Source of the DNA: JAAYCI01 sp047972265
Lineage (GTDB): Bacteria; Bacillota; Clostridia; Oscillospirales; Ruminococcaceae
DNA length: 57,759 bases
Assembly: GCA_047972265.1 (NCBI GenBank)
Contig: JBKEAM010000019.1
Coordinates: forward strand, 1 to 57,759
Reading direction: 5' to 3'
Shown piece after piece: positions 1 through 8,769 of the stretch (positions are counted from its first letter, which is position 1; each line of letters opens with the position of its first letter). The notes below the pieces were generated by a model. The model saw only the letters and a list, made by a program, of their open reading frames with translations. It made no database searches and was not told where the DNA came from. A program made the translations under genes and the position numbers.

Positions 1-111
1 CACCTTTTCTTGATTTGTTTGACATGCTTTTTGGCCTCCTTCTTTCAGTATACACGATTGATGGCGTGTCTTCCATTTCGAGAAGGGCTCAAACCAAAAG
101 GAGAAACACAG

Positions 112-824
112 TTGCCCTATAAAGTAGAAGATACCCAAACGGTTGTGCACCTTTTTAAAGGGTGGGAAAAAGGCATGGTGCTGGCCTGCCTGCAAAAGGT
201 AATGGGAAGCATTTATGCAGATAACCTGCAAAACCCACGCAGTGCAAAAGCACTTATTGGAGATTTTTGTGTTTTAGCCGGTGAGGCAGATACAAACCTG
301 CTTTTGTTTTGGCCGCCCCAGCACCAAAGCGGGTTTGTAATATTGGTGCCCCAAACCAAAGAGTGGAAACTATTAATAGAGCAGCAGTATGCAGGTAAAG
401 CTAAAAAAATAACCCGCTATGCCATAAAAAAGAAGAAGATGTCTTTAACCAAACCCATCTATTAAAAGCGGCCCAAACATTGCCGCAGGGGTATTCTCTT
501 GTGCCAATTAACAAAGAGATTTACCACTACAGCCAGTTAAACCAGTGGAGTAAAGACCTTGTTTCTCAGTACCCCACATACTCACAATATCAAAAAATGG
601 GGCTGGGCGTGGTGGCGGTGCAAAACAATATACCGGTTGCAGGGGCTTCTTCTTACGCCTCTTACAATAATGGCATAGAAATTAAAATTGATACAAGAGA
701 AGACCAGCGCAGAAAAGGCCTTGCCTACGCCTGCGGGGCGGGGCTGATACTGGAATGCTTAAAGCGGGGGATATACCCCGGCTGGGATGCCCACAATAAG
801 GCCTCGGTTGCTTTTTTTTTTTAA
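112..824 (+). pseudogene. GNAT-type acetyltransferase (ZmaR-like, PF12746 type), frameshifted
   Basis: Two adjacent frames together resemble the GNAT acetyltransferase family that includes the zwittermicin resistance protein. The first frame gives the N-terminal half (LFKGWEKGMVLACLQ, then SAKALIGDFCVLAG). The second gives the acetyl-CoA-binding half (IDTREDQRRKGLAYACG). I place the start at TTG 112 because AAAAGGAG lies 8 bases upstream and family members begin about here; the open frame before it is not family-like. The frames separate at a run of six A (426-431). One extra A restores AIKKEEDVFNQTHLLKAAQTLPQGY, shown here in prose because it matches the family join. The C-terminus also ends early inside a run of eleven T (812-822), just after DAHNKASVA, where the family normally continues by about 15-20 residues. 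The family assignment is firm; the substrate is unknown. Either a pseudogene or two homopolymer errors. Confidence 0.75.
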
Positions 825-856
825 GGCAAACTATTTTTACAGGATAAATAGTGCCC

Positions 857-3190
857 TTAGATAGATTCTTTTTTATTGTAAAACCTGTGCATAATATGGG
901 AGCATACAGGGCTGGCAATTGCCTGCACAATAAAAAGCAAAAGTGCAAACCCAAGGTAAAGCAAAAGGTTGTGTGTGCTTGGCAACGGCAAAGAAAGCAT
1001 AGTATGAAATAACAAAACAGCCGCCACAAAACCCATTGTCATAGTGCTGCACAAAGACACGCGCAGCTTGTTAAAGGGGATGCAAGATTTAAAAACGGCA
1101 ATAATACCCGCAGTACCCACCAAAAGGTATAAAAGCAGCCCGGCTTGGGCAGTTGCAATGTTAAGTACAGGGGCCAGTAAAGTAACAGCCAAATAAGTCA
1201 CTATAAAGCCTAAAGCCACCGGCAGGGCCCTTTGCAGTACATTGGGCAAAAAGCGCCCGGTAATTTTGCGGTTGTCTGGCTCAAAAGAAAGAAAAAACGC
1301 GGGGTATCCCTCTATGGCAAGGTCAATTAAGGTAATTTGAAGCGGGATAAAGGGGAAGGGGACATTAAAAACAATACACAAAAGGCAAAGTACTACAGAG
1401 TAAATTGTTTTTACAAAAAATACGCCGGATAAACGGGTGATGTTATTTACCACCCGGCGCCCCTCGTGTAAAACCTTGGGCAGAGAAGCAAAATTAGAAT
1501 CTACCAAAACAAGGTTAGAAATTTGCTTTACCGCATCGCTTCCCTCCGCAATGCCAATGCTGCAATCGGCCTCGCGCAGGGCCAATAGGTCGTTAACACC
1601 GTCGCCTGTCATGGCTACGGTTTTTTTGTTTTTTTGTAGCGCTTTTACAATCAGCCTTTTTTGGTGGGGAGATACCCGCCCAAAAACCGAGTAACTTATT
1701 GCGGCACTTTCTACTTCTTCATCGGTTAGCTTGCTTAAATCAATGCATTTGTCCGAGTGCGCAAAACCTGCCTGTTTGGCAAGGGCAGATACTGTGGCAA
1801 TGGTATCGCCCGATATTATTTTTATGGCAACGCCCTCTTTTTCAAAAAAAGCCAGGGTTTTTGCAGCGTTTTTACGGATGGGGTCTACAATAATAAAAGC
1901 GGCCAATAGCCGTATATTGGGCAGTGTTTGGTTTATAATTTCGCCCTCGGCAATCCCTGCCAGCAGCACTCGTTTCCCCTGCGCTGCGGCCTGCTGTAAA
2001 GCAGGTGGCAGGGCACCCCGCAGCAGTTTTTCGGGCGCGCCAATTACAAGGGTGCCTTCCTCTGCAAATGTTACAGCGCTCCACTTGCGCTCAGAAGAAA
2101 ACGGAATGGAAGAAACCGCACTGTATACCGCATCAGCATTAAAATAATTGGCCAATGCCAAAAATGTGGCGTTGTTATCAGCAGTAGCTTGTAAAAAAGA
2201 GGCCATTAGTTTTTCTAGCGGCAGGCCGGGGTTAGGGGATAGTTGCAATACTTCCTCTACGGCCATCCGCCCATCTGTAAGGGTGCCGGTTTTATCAAGG
2301 CATAAAATATCAACATGCGCCAGGGTTTCAAGTGCAAAAAGTTCTTGCACCAAAACCTTTTGCCGGCCAGTTTTTGTATGCCCGTTGCAAGGCTGATGCT
2401 AATTAAAAGTACAAGCCCTTTGGGCAGCATGCCCAGCAGGGCCGCCGCGGTAGAAATTACAGATAAATCTAAGGGGTGGCGCGTAAAAACAAAGCCTGCA
2501 CAAGCAGCACAATGCCAAGGGGTAAAATCAAAAAACCGGTAATGCCGGTTACCCGCCTCATCGAAAGCATCAGCTCCGAGTTAAGCTGCCGTGCCTTCTT
2601 AACCTCATTGGCTATTTGGGCGCTGTAGTTTTGGGCACCTACATGTTCTACTTTTGCATAGCATTTGCCGCTTATTACATGGCTGCCAGAGTAAAGCATG
2701 TCTCCGGTGGCTTTTACAACCGGCTCAGATTCCCCGGTAAGCATCGCCTCGTTTACTTCCAGCACGCCGGTTATAACGGTTGAATCGGCGCATATCTGGC
2801 AGCCGCTGGTTAAAATAACAATGTCATCTTGTACCAGTTCATCAAGGGCTATTTTTTGTGTGCGGCTCTCTCTTTGCACGGCAATGGTAGAGCTGGTTAG
2901 TAAAGACAGCTTTTCTACCAGTTTTTTGCGTGCAGCTCCTGCACAATACCAATGGTGGTATTTAGGGCAATAATTAAAATAAAAAAGCAGTTTTTCCATG
3001 CGCCCACAGCAAGCAATGCAATGGCTATAAGCAGGTTAAAAAGGTTAAACAGGGTAAATATATTGTCCTTAAAAATCTGTGCGGTGGTTTTTGTTATCTG
3101 TGTTTGTACCGTATTGCACAAACCGGCCTGTTTTCGTTCCGCTACCTCTGCCGCCGTAAGCCCTTGCACAGTGTCGTTAAAATCATACAT
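857..3190 (-). pseudogene. Cation-transporting P-type ATPase (CtpE-like), frameshifted at three sites
   Basis: Three consecutive minus-strand frames rebuild one P-type ATPase of roughly 780 residues. In order: N-terminal cytoplasmic segment and first membrane pair, actuator loop with MLTGES, a second membrane pair (LDLSVISTAAALLGMLPKGL), the phosphorylation site CLDKTGTLTDG, the hinge MTGDGVNDLLALREAD, and six C-terminal membrane segments. It should pump a cation across the membrane using ATP. The general layout resembles actinobacterial CtpE and clostridial relatives, but the ion cannot be read from sequence. The start is ATG 3190, behind GAGG. Breaks lie at T runs 2922-2927 and 2358-2361 and the A run 2485-2489 (plus-strand coordinates). 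Adding one base to each restores a continuous protein: AKKLVEKL, ALFFTRHPLDL and AGKKVLVQEL. Three independent slips in an otherwise perfect gene point to sequence error rather than decay. Confidence 0.85.
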
Positions 3191-3412
3191 CCAAAATCCT
3201 CGCGCGGTATTCAACCAGTATTTGGGTTTAAAGATATGTCGTAAACCAAATACGAAGTATAGCACGCTTTATGGGGCATAAAAGAAAAATACAAGTCAAA
3301 TTTATGTTAAATTTATGCCACTCTATTCTTAAAAATGCTGTAGATATGCTGTATACGCAAAAAGTCCCAAAGTGTAAAATAATATGCTAGATAAGAAGAA
3401 GCATATAAAAAA

Positions 3413-3447
3413 CAAAGCAGGCGGGCGTATGCCCAAAACCTGCTTTG
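3413..3447 (-). terminator. Rho-independent terminator of the 3499-4059 gene
   Basis: CAAAGCAGG at 3413-3421 pairs with CCTGCTTTG at 3439-3447, and an inner GGGC/GCCC pair extends the structure. Read on the minus strand it is followed by a run of T. It lies about 50 bases beyond the stop at 3499. Confidence 0.8.
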
Positions 3448-3498
3448 CTGCAATATAAGTAGTACTGTAATCAAATTGATTTTACTGCAAATAAAAAG

Positions 3499-4059
3499 CT
3501 ACCCTTTCCATACCCAGCCATCGGCGACTTTATCGTATACTATGGGCAGGCCTGCAAGGCGCAGTTCTTCTATAAAACGGCGTGCGGCAGGCTCGCTTCT
3601 CTGTATGTGGGCTGCTATTTGTGGTGAGGTTATTTTGGGGTTATCCTGTATCAACCGCAGTACATAAAAAGAAGCAGATAAGTTTTTTGCAAGGTTTTCG
3701 GCACGTTTGGCTCTTGTGTATGCTTTTGGCAACAGGGTAGGCAGCGCAGTATGCAGGGCGGTAAAAGAGGTAAAAACCTCTGCGTTGGTAACCAATTTCC
3801 ACATTTTGGGGTCTTCTGCAACAATCAGCTTTACGGTAGATTGCCCTTCAATTTTTGTAAAAAAGTGGGTTAACTCGGCAAGTTCCTTTTGCGTCAAAAG
3901 GGCAGGCACAATTAAAACGGCAAAGTAGTTTTCTTCCATAATCTGCCGGTAAGAAGTCGCCGCAAAAAGGGCATATTCTTGGGGCCATGCCACGGCAGCC
4001 AACGTTTCAAATTCTTCTTTTTTAAACCCAACGGCAAGTACACGGCTGCTGTCTATCAT
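3499..4059 (-). CDS. Hypothetical protein with C-terminal winged-helix-like domain
   Basis: A 186-residue protein that I do not recognise as a named family. The last 60-70 residues (LIQDNPKITSPQIAAHIQRSEPAARRFIEELR...) look like a winged helix-turn-helix: a helix, the turn around 'ITSPQIAAHI', a recognition-like helix and a short wing. The first 110 residues read as an alpha/beta fold with alternating hydrophobic strands (VLAVGF, YFAVLIVPALL, VKLIVAED), reminiscent of a receiver-type domain without an obvious phospho-acceptor pattern. It may therefore be a single-gene DNA-binding regulator. It lies 20 bases downstream of the MerR gene on the same strand and ends before a good terminator, so the two probably form one transcript. 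Function is unknown. Confidence 0.7.
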   Translation of the reverse strand: MIDSSRVLAVGFKKEEFETLAAVAWPQEYALFAATSYRQIMEENYFAVLIVPALLTQKELAELTHFFTKIEGQSTVKLIVAEDPKMWKLVTNAEVFTSFTALHTALPTLLPKAYTRAKRAENLAKNLSASFYVLRLIQDNPKITSPQIAAHIQRSEPAARRFIEELRLAGLPIVYDKVADGWVWKG

Positions 4060-4079
4060 ACTGCACCTCTTTGTATGTG

Positions 4080-4877
4080 TTATTTTTTACAAACCGGAAA
4101 ATACACCTCGGTTACAAGGCTTTCCGGCATGGTTTGGGCAGGGTCGCTCTGGTAAACTTCAAAGGGCGCGTCACATAAAGCATATTCGTTTTCTTCCATC
4201 CACTCTTTTATTTTGGCATATACCGAGCTAAGGCCAGAGTACGGCCCCTTTAAAACAGCCATGGCGTGCAGCCCGCCCTCAAAAATGCGGGTGCCGCCCT
4301 CTTTTACAGGTACGCCAACCTCAACATCGTAGTTGGTGGGGCTGTATTCTTCATCGTGATAAATAGACATAGGCGCCCCCACCGGGGTGTAATGCTCTCG
4401 CACAATGGCCTCGTACACTTTTCCTATCAGTTTGCCGTAATCGTCCATATTGATTTTTTGGCGTACAGATAAAATGCTTTTTGCGGGCAGCTCTGTAAGC
4501 TGTACGGTAATGGTATCCAAATAAGACATAATGCTTATTCCCCTTTCAAGGTTATGGATATCCGCCTCCATCTGCGCAAGAATAAACTGATAACTGCTTA
4601 GCTTTTCTTCCATCTCCCTTTGCTTTTTGATCATTAACACAAAAAGGGCGTCGGTGTCTTTGGGGGTTTGCAGTATAGCGGTAATTTCTTCTAAAGAAAA
4701 GCCATACAATTTAAGCCTGCCAATTAAAAGAATATCTTTTAGCTGCCCAATATCGTAGTACCGGTACCCGTTTGTATCGTTTACATGGGTAGGCTTTAAA
4801 AGCCCTATCTCATCGTAATAACGCAGGGTTTTTGTGGTTATCTTGCTTATTCTAGAAAATTCTCCAATTGTCAGCAT
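4080..4877 (-). CDS. MerR-family regulator with GyrI-like effector domain (BltR/BmrR type)
   Basis: 265 residues. The N-terminal 70 form the MerR winged helix: LTIGEFSRISKITTKTLRYY, then DEIGLLKPTHVND and YRYYDIGQL. A coiled-coil dimerisation helix follows (about 80-115). The C-terminal 150 residues are a GyrI-like/AraC effector-binding domain that in BmrR binds lipophilic cations and in this family often controls drug efflux. No cysteine cluster typical of metal-sensing MerR proteins is present, so small-molecule sensing is more likely. A MerR-type promoter with a 19-base spacer and internal dyad lies just upstream (4921-4951), which implies autoregulation. No efflux gene is adjacent; the only co-directional neighbour is the unknown 3499-4059 gene. 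Confidence 0.9.
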   Translation of the reverse strand: MLTIGEFSRISKITTKTLRYYDEIGLLKPTHVNDTNGYRYYDIGQLKDILLIGRLKLYGFSLEEITAILQTPKDTDALFVLMIKKQREMEEKLSSYQFILAQMEADIHNLERGISIMSYLDTITVQLTELPAKSILSVRQKINMDDYGKLIGKVYEAIVREHYTPVGAPMSIYHDEEYSPTNYDVEVGVPVKEGGTRIFEGGLHAMAVLKGPYSGLSSVYAKIKEWMEENEYALCDAPFEVYQSDPAQTMPESLVTEVYFPVCKK

Positions 4878-4920
4878 GTGGCGTCTCCATATTACTGTTT
4901 TGCACCCGGGTTACAAATAC

Positions 4921-4951
4921 AGTGTATAGCTTCCAGTAGGGGGAAGGTCAA
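4921..4951 (-). promoter_or_regulatory. MerR-type promoter/operator of the 4080-4877 regulator
   Basis: On the minus strand TTGACC (4951-4946) and TACACT (4926-4921) are separated by 19 bases, the overlong spacing typical of MerR-controlled promoters. The spacer holds the dyad CTTCC-N7-GGAAG. A 17-base alternative to TATACA is also possible. The site lies 44 bases upstream of the start codon. Confidence 0.75.
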
Positions 4952-5077
4952 GTAATAATTTGTAAAAATAAAAAATAATGTACAAATAAATATTTTATAG
5001 CCAGTATACCATAACAAAAAAATGTTTTATAACCCCGCAGATACTTAGCTTAATAATGTATAAAGGATAGAAAATAG

Positions 5078-5109
5078 CCAGAGGGAAATCCACCTCAAAT
5101 TCCCTCTGG
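5078..5109 (-). terminator. Hairpin downstream of the small secreted protein gene
   Basis: CCAGAGGGAA (5078-5087) pairs with TTCCCTCTGG (5100-5109). On the minus strand the stem is followed by a T-rich but interrupted tract. It starts 7 bases past the stop at 5116. Confidence 0.65.
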
Positions 5110-5115
5110 ATGCAA

Positions 5116-5528
5116 TTATTTATAAACTGTTTGGGTCACTGTTTCGGTAGAGCCATTGCAGGTTACTTTTACTGTGGATGCCAACTTGTAAGAAAACCCG
5201 CTTGCAAAAGTATATGATTTTGAAAAATTTTTGATGGAGGCATAAGCTGTTTCGGTTAGACGCGAAACCTCCACGTATTGCCCGCCAGATAGCTGATAAA
5301 GAATGAGAGTTGCCTGAATAGAAGTAGTGCTCGATTTACCCTCTACGGCGCAAAAAACGAAGAAGAACGAATTTCGGGCTTTATTTTTAAAACATTTACC
5401 CAAAAAGGGGATATTTGCTGAAAGATCAATTTGCTATTGGCAGGGGCGGGAGATGCAAGAAGGGGAGAAGACGACAGTGCAAGCATAAAAAATACGGCAA
5501 GGCATAGAGCAACTACTTTTTTTCTCAT
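5116..5528 (-). pseudogene. Small secreted protein with signal peptide, frameshifted
   Basis: The start is ATG 5528 (MRKKVVALCLAVFFMLALSS), behind AAAGAGG. A classic signal peptide of about 30 residues ends near LLASPAPA. The frame stops early at 5343. The next frame continues with CAVEGKSSTTSIQATLILYQ and ends at 5116 with a threonine- and valine-rich beta-type C-terminus. Adding one A to the run of six at 5352-5357 (plus strand) joins them as SSFFCAVEGKSS and gives about 137 residues. The mature part, with a 'GKSxTTxIxATLxLY' segment and alternating beta strands, resembles small secreted proteins common in clostridia whose function is unknown. It lies downstream of the sigma factor operon on the same strand, so it might be one of its targets or part of the same transcript. 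Confidence 0.65.
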
Positions 5529-5616
5529 TTTAACAACCTCTTTCTTTTGTGTAAATAACACTGTTTAAAGGACACTACAGTGTATATACGTATAAAGAGG
5601 ATTTAAGGTTACAAAT

Positions 5617-6318
5617 TTAAAACTGTATGCCTCGCGCCATTTTTATGGCTTCTTGTAAGGGGGCATCAGTAGTAATATCAAAAACATACCCGTCTTTTGT
5701 CCAAATCAAAAGGTTTCTTCCTTGGTCAGAGCTTCCCCAAACGGCGTCTATACCATCAAAAACAATTTGATAGTATGTTGTGGTGTCATTATCCACACTT
5801 AGCATGCCGCTTGAAGAAGCCAGTGAAATTCCAATAGAAGAGATATTCCCACTGCTGTCTCCATAAACAATAGAAAGTCCATCTTCAACAATAAGCTCAT
5901 CCATCAAAATATCGTACCCTTTGGGCCAATAAGTTATTGCAAGGTTTTTGGGCAGTGTAGTTGGGCTTTCGCCGCCATCGGCTTTAAATACAAAGGTAAC
6001 AAAGCCGTTGTACCATTCCATGGCGGTGGTTACTATAGCCTGTTGCACAGCTTTTACAGGCACAAAAGCAAGCCCGGCAATGGTAAAAAGCGCACAACAG
6101 CAAAGGGCTATTTTTTTGGTGGCAGACCGTATGCTTTTGTTTCTTTGTTTTGCTTTTTGCCTGCGTACAGAGCCGCGAATGCTGTCATCTAAATGGGCAG
6201 ATGGCGTGTATTCTTCGCTCACGCTTTTTTGCTCTAGTGCTTCCAGCATCCGAGCTTCCGACTCGAGCGCTGCAAACTGAAGTATGGCGTCAAAATTAAC
6301 TGTCAATGTGTCTTTCAT
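5617..6318 (-). CDS. DUF4367-type membrane protein, probable anti-sigma partner
   Basis: 233 residues. An N-terminal cytoplasmic segment of about 65 residues rich in charged residues precedes one membrane segment (KIALCCCALFTIAGLAFVPV, about 68-88). The extracytoplasmic part ends in a DUF4367-like beta domain (LAITYWPKGYDILMDE, YYQIVFDG, NLLIWTKDGYVFDITT). The start overlaps the end of the upstream sigma factor gene by 23 bases, so the two are translationally coupled. In Bacillota a one-pass membrane protein in this position usually binds and restrains its ECF sigma factor and releases it on an envelope signal. That role is inferred from position and topology; no zinc-binding anti-sigma motif is visible. 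Confidence 0.8.
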   Translation of the reverse strand: MKDTLTVNFDAILQFAALESEARMLEALEQKSVSEEYTPSAHLDDSIRGSVRRQKAKQRNKSIRSATKKIALCCCALFTIAGLAFVPVKAVQQAIVTTAMEWYNGFVTFVFKADGGESPTTLPKNLAITYWPKGYDILMDELIVEDGLSIVYGDSSGNISSIGISLASSSGMLSVDNDTTTYYQIVFDGIDAVWGSSDQGRNLLIWTKDGYVFDITTDAPLQEAIKMARGIQF

Positions 6319-6865
6319 GTTTTTTGTCCTCTTCCAGCAGGTTCTGGGCCATTTTGCGTGCCCGGAACAAACGTATTTTTACATTTTCTTCGGTAATTTC
6401 CAGTATGCGGGAGATTTCGCCCAGTTTATAGCCTTTTGCCTGGAGAATAAGGGGGGAGCGGTATTTCTCGTCCATGCAAGAGATAAGCTCCACAAGCCTG
6501 TTGATAGAATCGGTTGATACAACAACATCTTCCGGCAGGGGGTCATTGCTTTCTTCCGTCACTGTAAAGTCATTGTCTGCATGGGTCTTTTGCTCGTATT
6601 TTTGGGTACGCAGCATATCAATGGCTTTGTTTCTTGTAATAAGTACGACAAAGGAGGCAATTTGGTTGCAATTATCGGTGCGAATATCATCTATTTTTTT
6701 TATCAGGGCTAAAAAGCTGTTGTGCACCGCATCCTCGGCAAGCTGTGCATCCTTTAAAATATGCAGTGCCTCATAGTACATGCGTTTTTTGTAAACAGCG
6801 TATATTTCGGTTAGTTTATCCCGTTGCTCAGGTGTATTCAGCGCGGCAAGATACAACCATAACAT
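6296..6865 (-). CDS. ECF-type RNA polymerase sigma factor
   Basis: 189 residues, the usual ECF length. Region 2 is at about 15-85 (LTEIYAVYKKRMYYEALHIL ... AEDAVHNSFLALIKKID ... FVVLITRNKAIDMLR). A short acidic linker of about 30 residues precedes region 4 at about 125-180 (SCMDEKYRSPLILQAKGYKL, then GEISRILEITEENVKIRLFRARKM), a typical helix-turn-helix. It should direct RNA polymerase to envelope or stress promoters. The membrane partner gene overlaps its 3' end. The probable targets are its own operon and perhaps the small secreted protein behind it. Confidence 0.93.
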   Translation of the reverse strand: MLWLYLAALNTPEQRDKLTEIYAVYKKRMYYEALHILKDAQLAEDAVHNSFLALIKKIDDIRTDNCNQIASFVVLITRNKAIDMLRTQKYEQKTHADNDFTVTEESNDPLPEDVVVSTDSINRLVELISCMDEKYRSPLILQAKGYKLGEISRILEITEENVKIRLFRARKMAQNLLEEDKKHERHIDS

Positions 6866-7188
6866 GCATTATTCCTTTCAATTCGGGGTTGCGGCTGTAA
6901 TTCAATAAAGGCGGCATATATACAATATGCAAACAGTGTGCATACTTTTACCAATTAACATAAAACAGTACTTTAATTGTACCAATGGCGGCTTTTTTTG
7001 TCTATTAAACAAAGGGCAGATTTGAACATTATGCCGATAGAGCCTGTTGTTAAAAAGGGATATGTCATTAACGGCAAAATAAAAGCACCGCAGCCTTATT
7101 GTGGCCGGCGGTGCTTTTGTATCATTTTAAATTGATAGGGGTACGCAAAACCAGAAGGTTTAAGCAAAGCAAGTTTTGCTGTTTTTGC
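6866..7188. other. Intergenic region between sigma factor and mgsA
   Basis: About 320 bases with no supported gene. It holds the upstream region of the leftward sigma factor operon (AT-rich, around 6880-7010) and the terminator of mgsA at 7081-7118. I see no RNA gene or riboswitch. Confidence 0.6.
7081..7118 (-). terminator. Terminator downstream of mgsA
   Basis: AAAAGCACCG (7081-7090) pairs exactly with CGGTGCTTTT (7109-7118), with a partly pairing 18-base loop. Both ends carry A/T runs, so it can act on either strand. It lies about 70 bases past the mgsA stop. Confidence 0.8.
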
Positions 7189-7659
7189 TTACAGACTTTG
7201 GGCGCGCTCCCTGATGTTTTTGTTAAAATTGATAACCGGGTGGCTGTATTCTTCATTCATCAGCGGAGAGGTAATCATAAAATCGGCCGAGGCTTGGTTG
7301 TTGGCAATGGGTATATCGTATACCAGGGCAATGCGCAGCAAGGCCTTTACATCAGGGTCGTGTGGCTGTGCCGAAAGAGGATCGGAAAAAAAGATGACAA
7401 AATCGATGTTGCCCTCTACTATTTTGGCACCAATTTGCTGGTCTCCCCCCAAAGGGCCGCTGTTGTAGCCACGTACGGGCAGGCCAGTGCGGTCGGTAAT
7501 CATGCGGGCAGTTGTGCCGGTGCCGCACAAAAAGTGAGATTTTAGTATATCTTTGTGCTCTTCGCACCAATCCAGCAAATCGGGTTTTTTACCATCATGT
7601 GCAATCAGGGCAATGTTTTTTTGTTTTCCGATGGTAAGGGTTATAAAATCTGTATCCAT
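7189..7659 (-). CDS. mgsA: Methylglyoxal synthase
   Basis: 156 residues, the normal length. It converts dihydroxyacetone phosphate to methylglyoxal and phosphate, the entry to the methylglyoxal bypass that relieves sugar-phosphate overload. Family motifs are all present: IALIAHDGKK near residue 16, FLCGTGTTARMI, the substrate loop with the catalytic aspartate SGPLGGDQQIGA, FFSDPL, the catalytic histidine block HDPDVKALLRIA and IPIANNQASADFM. It sits 22 bases downstream of the Crh/HPr-like gene on the same strand and is surely co-transcribed with it. In B. subtilis the HPr paralogue Crh binds and inhibits MgsA, so the pairing has a direct functional reading. Confidence 0.97.
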   Translation of the reverse strand: MDTDFITLTIGKQKNIALIAHDGKKPDLLDWCEEHKDILKSHFLCGTGTTARMITDRTGLPVRGYNSGPLGGDQQIGAKIVEGNIDFVIFFSDPLSAQPHDPDVKALLRIALVYDIPIANNQASADFMITSPLMNEEYSHPVINFNKNIRERAQSL

Positions 7660-7681
7660 CTAGTTCCTCCCGCTTATATTT

Positions 7682-7963
7682 TTAGGCATTGCCGGCCACG
7701 CCCGCAGTTACATCTTGCGGGGCAAGTTTCCGGGGTTCTTCTATCATAAAGCTTTTTAGTGCGTCTATGTTTTGCTGTGTGTCGTTCAATATCCTCAGTT
7801 CGATGGGTTTGGTAAGATCCAAACTAAAAATCCCCATCAAAGAGCGTGCATCCAAAATGTAACGGTCCGAAATCAAATCAAAATCCCCATCCAGTTTGGT
7901 TACTTCGCTTACAAAGCTTTTTACAATATCCGGAGAGGAAAGGCTGATTAAAACACTTACCAT
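7682..7963 (-). CDS. HPr-like (Crh-type) regulatory protein lacking the active-site histidine
   Basis: From ATG 7963 (AAGGGG upstream) it encodes 93 residues. It aligns with HPr: DIVKSFVSEVTKLDGDFDLI covers helix 1 and strand 2, LDARSLMGIFSLDL matches the HPr Ser-46 region (KSIMGVMSL), and PIELRILNDTQQNIDALKSF matches the last strand and helix. The segment equivalent to GIHARPA reads SSPDIV, so the His-15 phosphorylated by enzyme I is missing while the Ser-46 position is kept. That combination defines Crh, a regulator controlled by HPr kinase rather than a sugar phosphocarrier. Its place directly upstream of mgsA suggests control of methylglyoxal synthase. A longer frame to 8050 has no ribosome binding site and is not family-like. 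Confidence 0.75.
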   Translation of the reverse strand: MVSVLISLSSPDIVKSFVSEVTKLDGDFDLISDRYILDARSLMGIFSLDLTKPIELRILNDTQQNIDALKSFMIEEPRKLAPQDVTAGVAGNA

Positions 7964-8009
7964 AGTAAAGCCCCTTTTCTTTGAACTGTTCCTTGTAGTT
8001 GATGTTTTG

Positions 8010-8046
8010 AAAAGCCCTTTACAAAAATAAAGGCAAAAGGGCTTTT
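8010..8046 (-). terminator. Bidirectional hairpin between SRAP gene and Crh-like gene
   Basis: AAAAGCCCTTT (8010-8020) pairs exactly with AAAGGGCTTTT (8036-8046). It lies 90 bases past the SRAP stop and probably ends that transcript. The T run is better on the plus strand. Confidence 0.6.
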
Positions 8047-8135
8047 TCACGCGACTTTACTATTTTACAATTTGAAACAGCTAAAAGCAACAATAGAAAA
8101 CAGCAGCCGCAAAATAAAAAAGAATACAATGCTTG

Positions 8136-8741
8136 TTACAATGCGTCTTTTTCTAAAACAAAGCCATCCCGGCTTAAAAGAGAAGCATAATCGCCGCTTA
8201 GCCAGCGGTCTGCTTCGTTTGCATGCAGTATAACCGGCATGCGGTCGTGTATGCCAAACATCGAGGCGCTTGGCTGGGTTGTAACAATGGCAAAATGAGA
8301 TTTAATATGCCCCTCTGCATCGGTGGTGTTGGTGTAAATACCTGCCATTAATAAAGCAGGGCGCTGTGGCACCGTAAAATGGTATTTTTGCTTGTCATGC
8401 TCGCCGCCGTGCTGCCACTCGTAAAACCCTGTGCCGGGCACAAGGCAGCGGCGGGTTTCAAATGCTTCGGCCCAAAATGGGCTGGAGCGAGATTCAGCCC
8501 GGGCGTTAATCAGCAGCTTTTTGGGGGTGGCCCAGTGGGGAACACCCCATTGCATTAAAACCGGGCGCCGCCCTTTTGCCCCCTTTACCAGTACGGGCAC
8601 AATGTCCGACGGAAAAATCTCACCCGTTTTGGCCTCCTGCCCGGGCTCCAGCGCAAAAGGAGAATTTTGCACCGCCATAGAGAGCATAGAAGCAAGTGCA
8701 GGGATGTCTTGGGTTATAAATAAAGAGTAACGTCCGCACAT
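8136..8741 (-). CDS. SOS response-associated peptidase (SRAP, YedK/HMCES family)
   Basis: 201 residues starting MCGRYSLF. After removal of Met-1 the catalytic Cys-2 becomes N-terminal and forms a thiazolidine crosslink to abasic sites in single-stranded DNA, protecting them from error-prone repair. Other family hallmarks are NARAES (the ARAE block), the PGTGFYEW segment around residue 100-110 and the late catalytic histidine in GIHDRMPVIL. The start is fixed by AAGGAG 8 bases upstream and by the need for MCGR. The HMA protein gene ends 28 bases upstream on the same strand, so they may share a transcript, though their functions are not obviously linked. Confidence 0.95.
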   Translation of the reverse strand: MCGRYSLFITQDIPALASMLSMAVQNSPFALEPGQEAKTGEIFPSDIVPVLVKGAKGRRPVLMQWGVPHWATPKKLLINARAESRSSPFWAEAFETRRCLVPGTGFYEWQHGGEHDKQKYHFTVPQRPALLMAGIYTNTTDAEGHIKSHFAIVTTQPSASMFGIHDRMPVILHANEADRWLSGDYASLLSRDGFVLEKDAL

Positions 8742-8769
8742 ATAGGTCTCCTTATCAAGCGGCAGCGGG

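Noticed and set aside
19..54. TTGACA ... TATACA promoter-like pair at the left end
   Set aside because: The spacing is 24 bases, too long for sigma-A.
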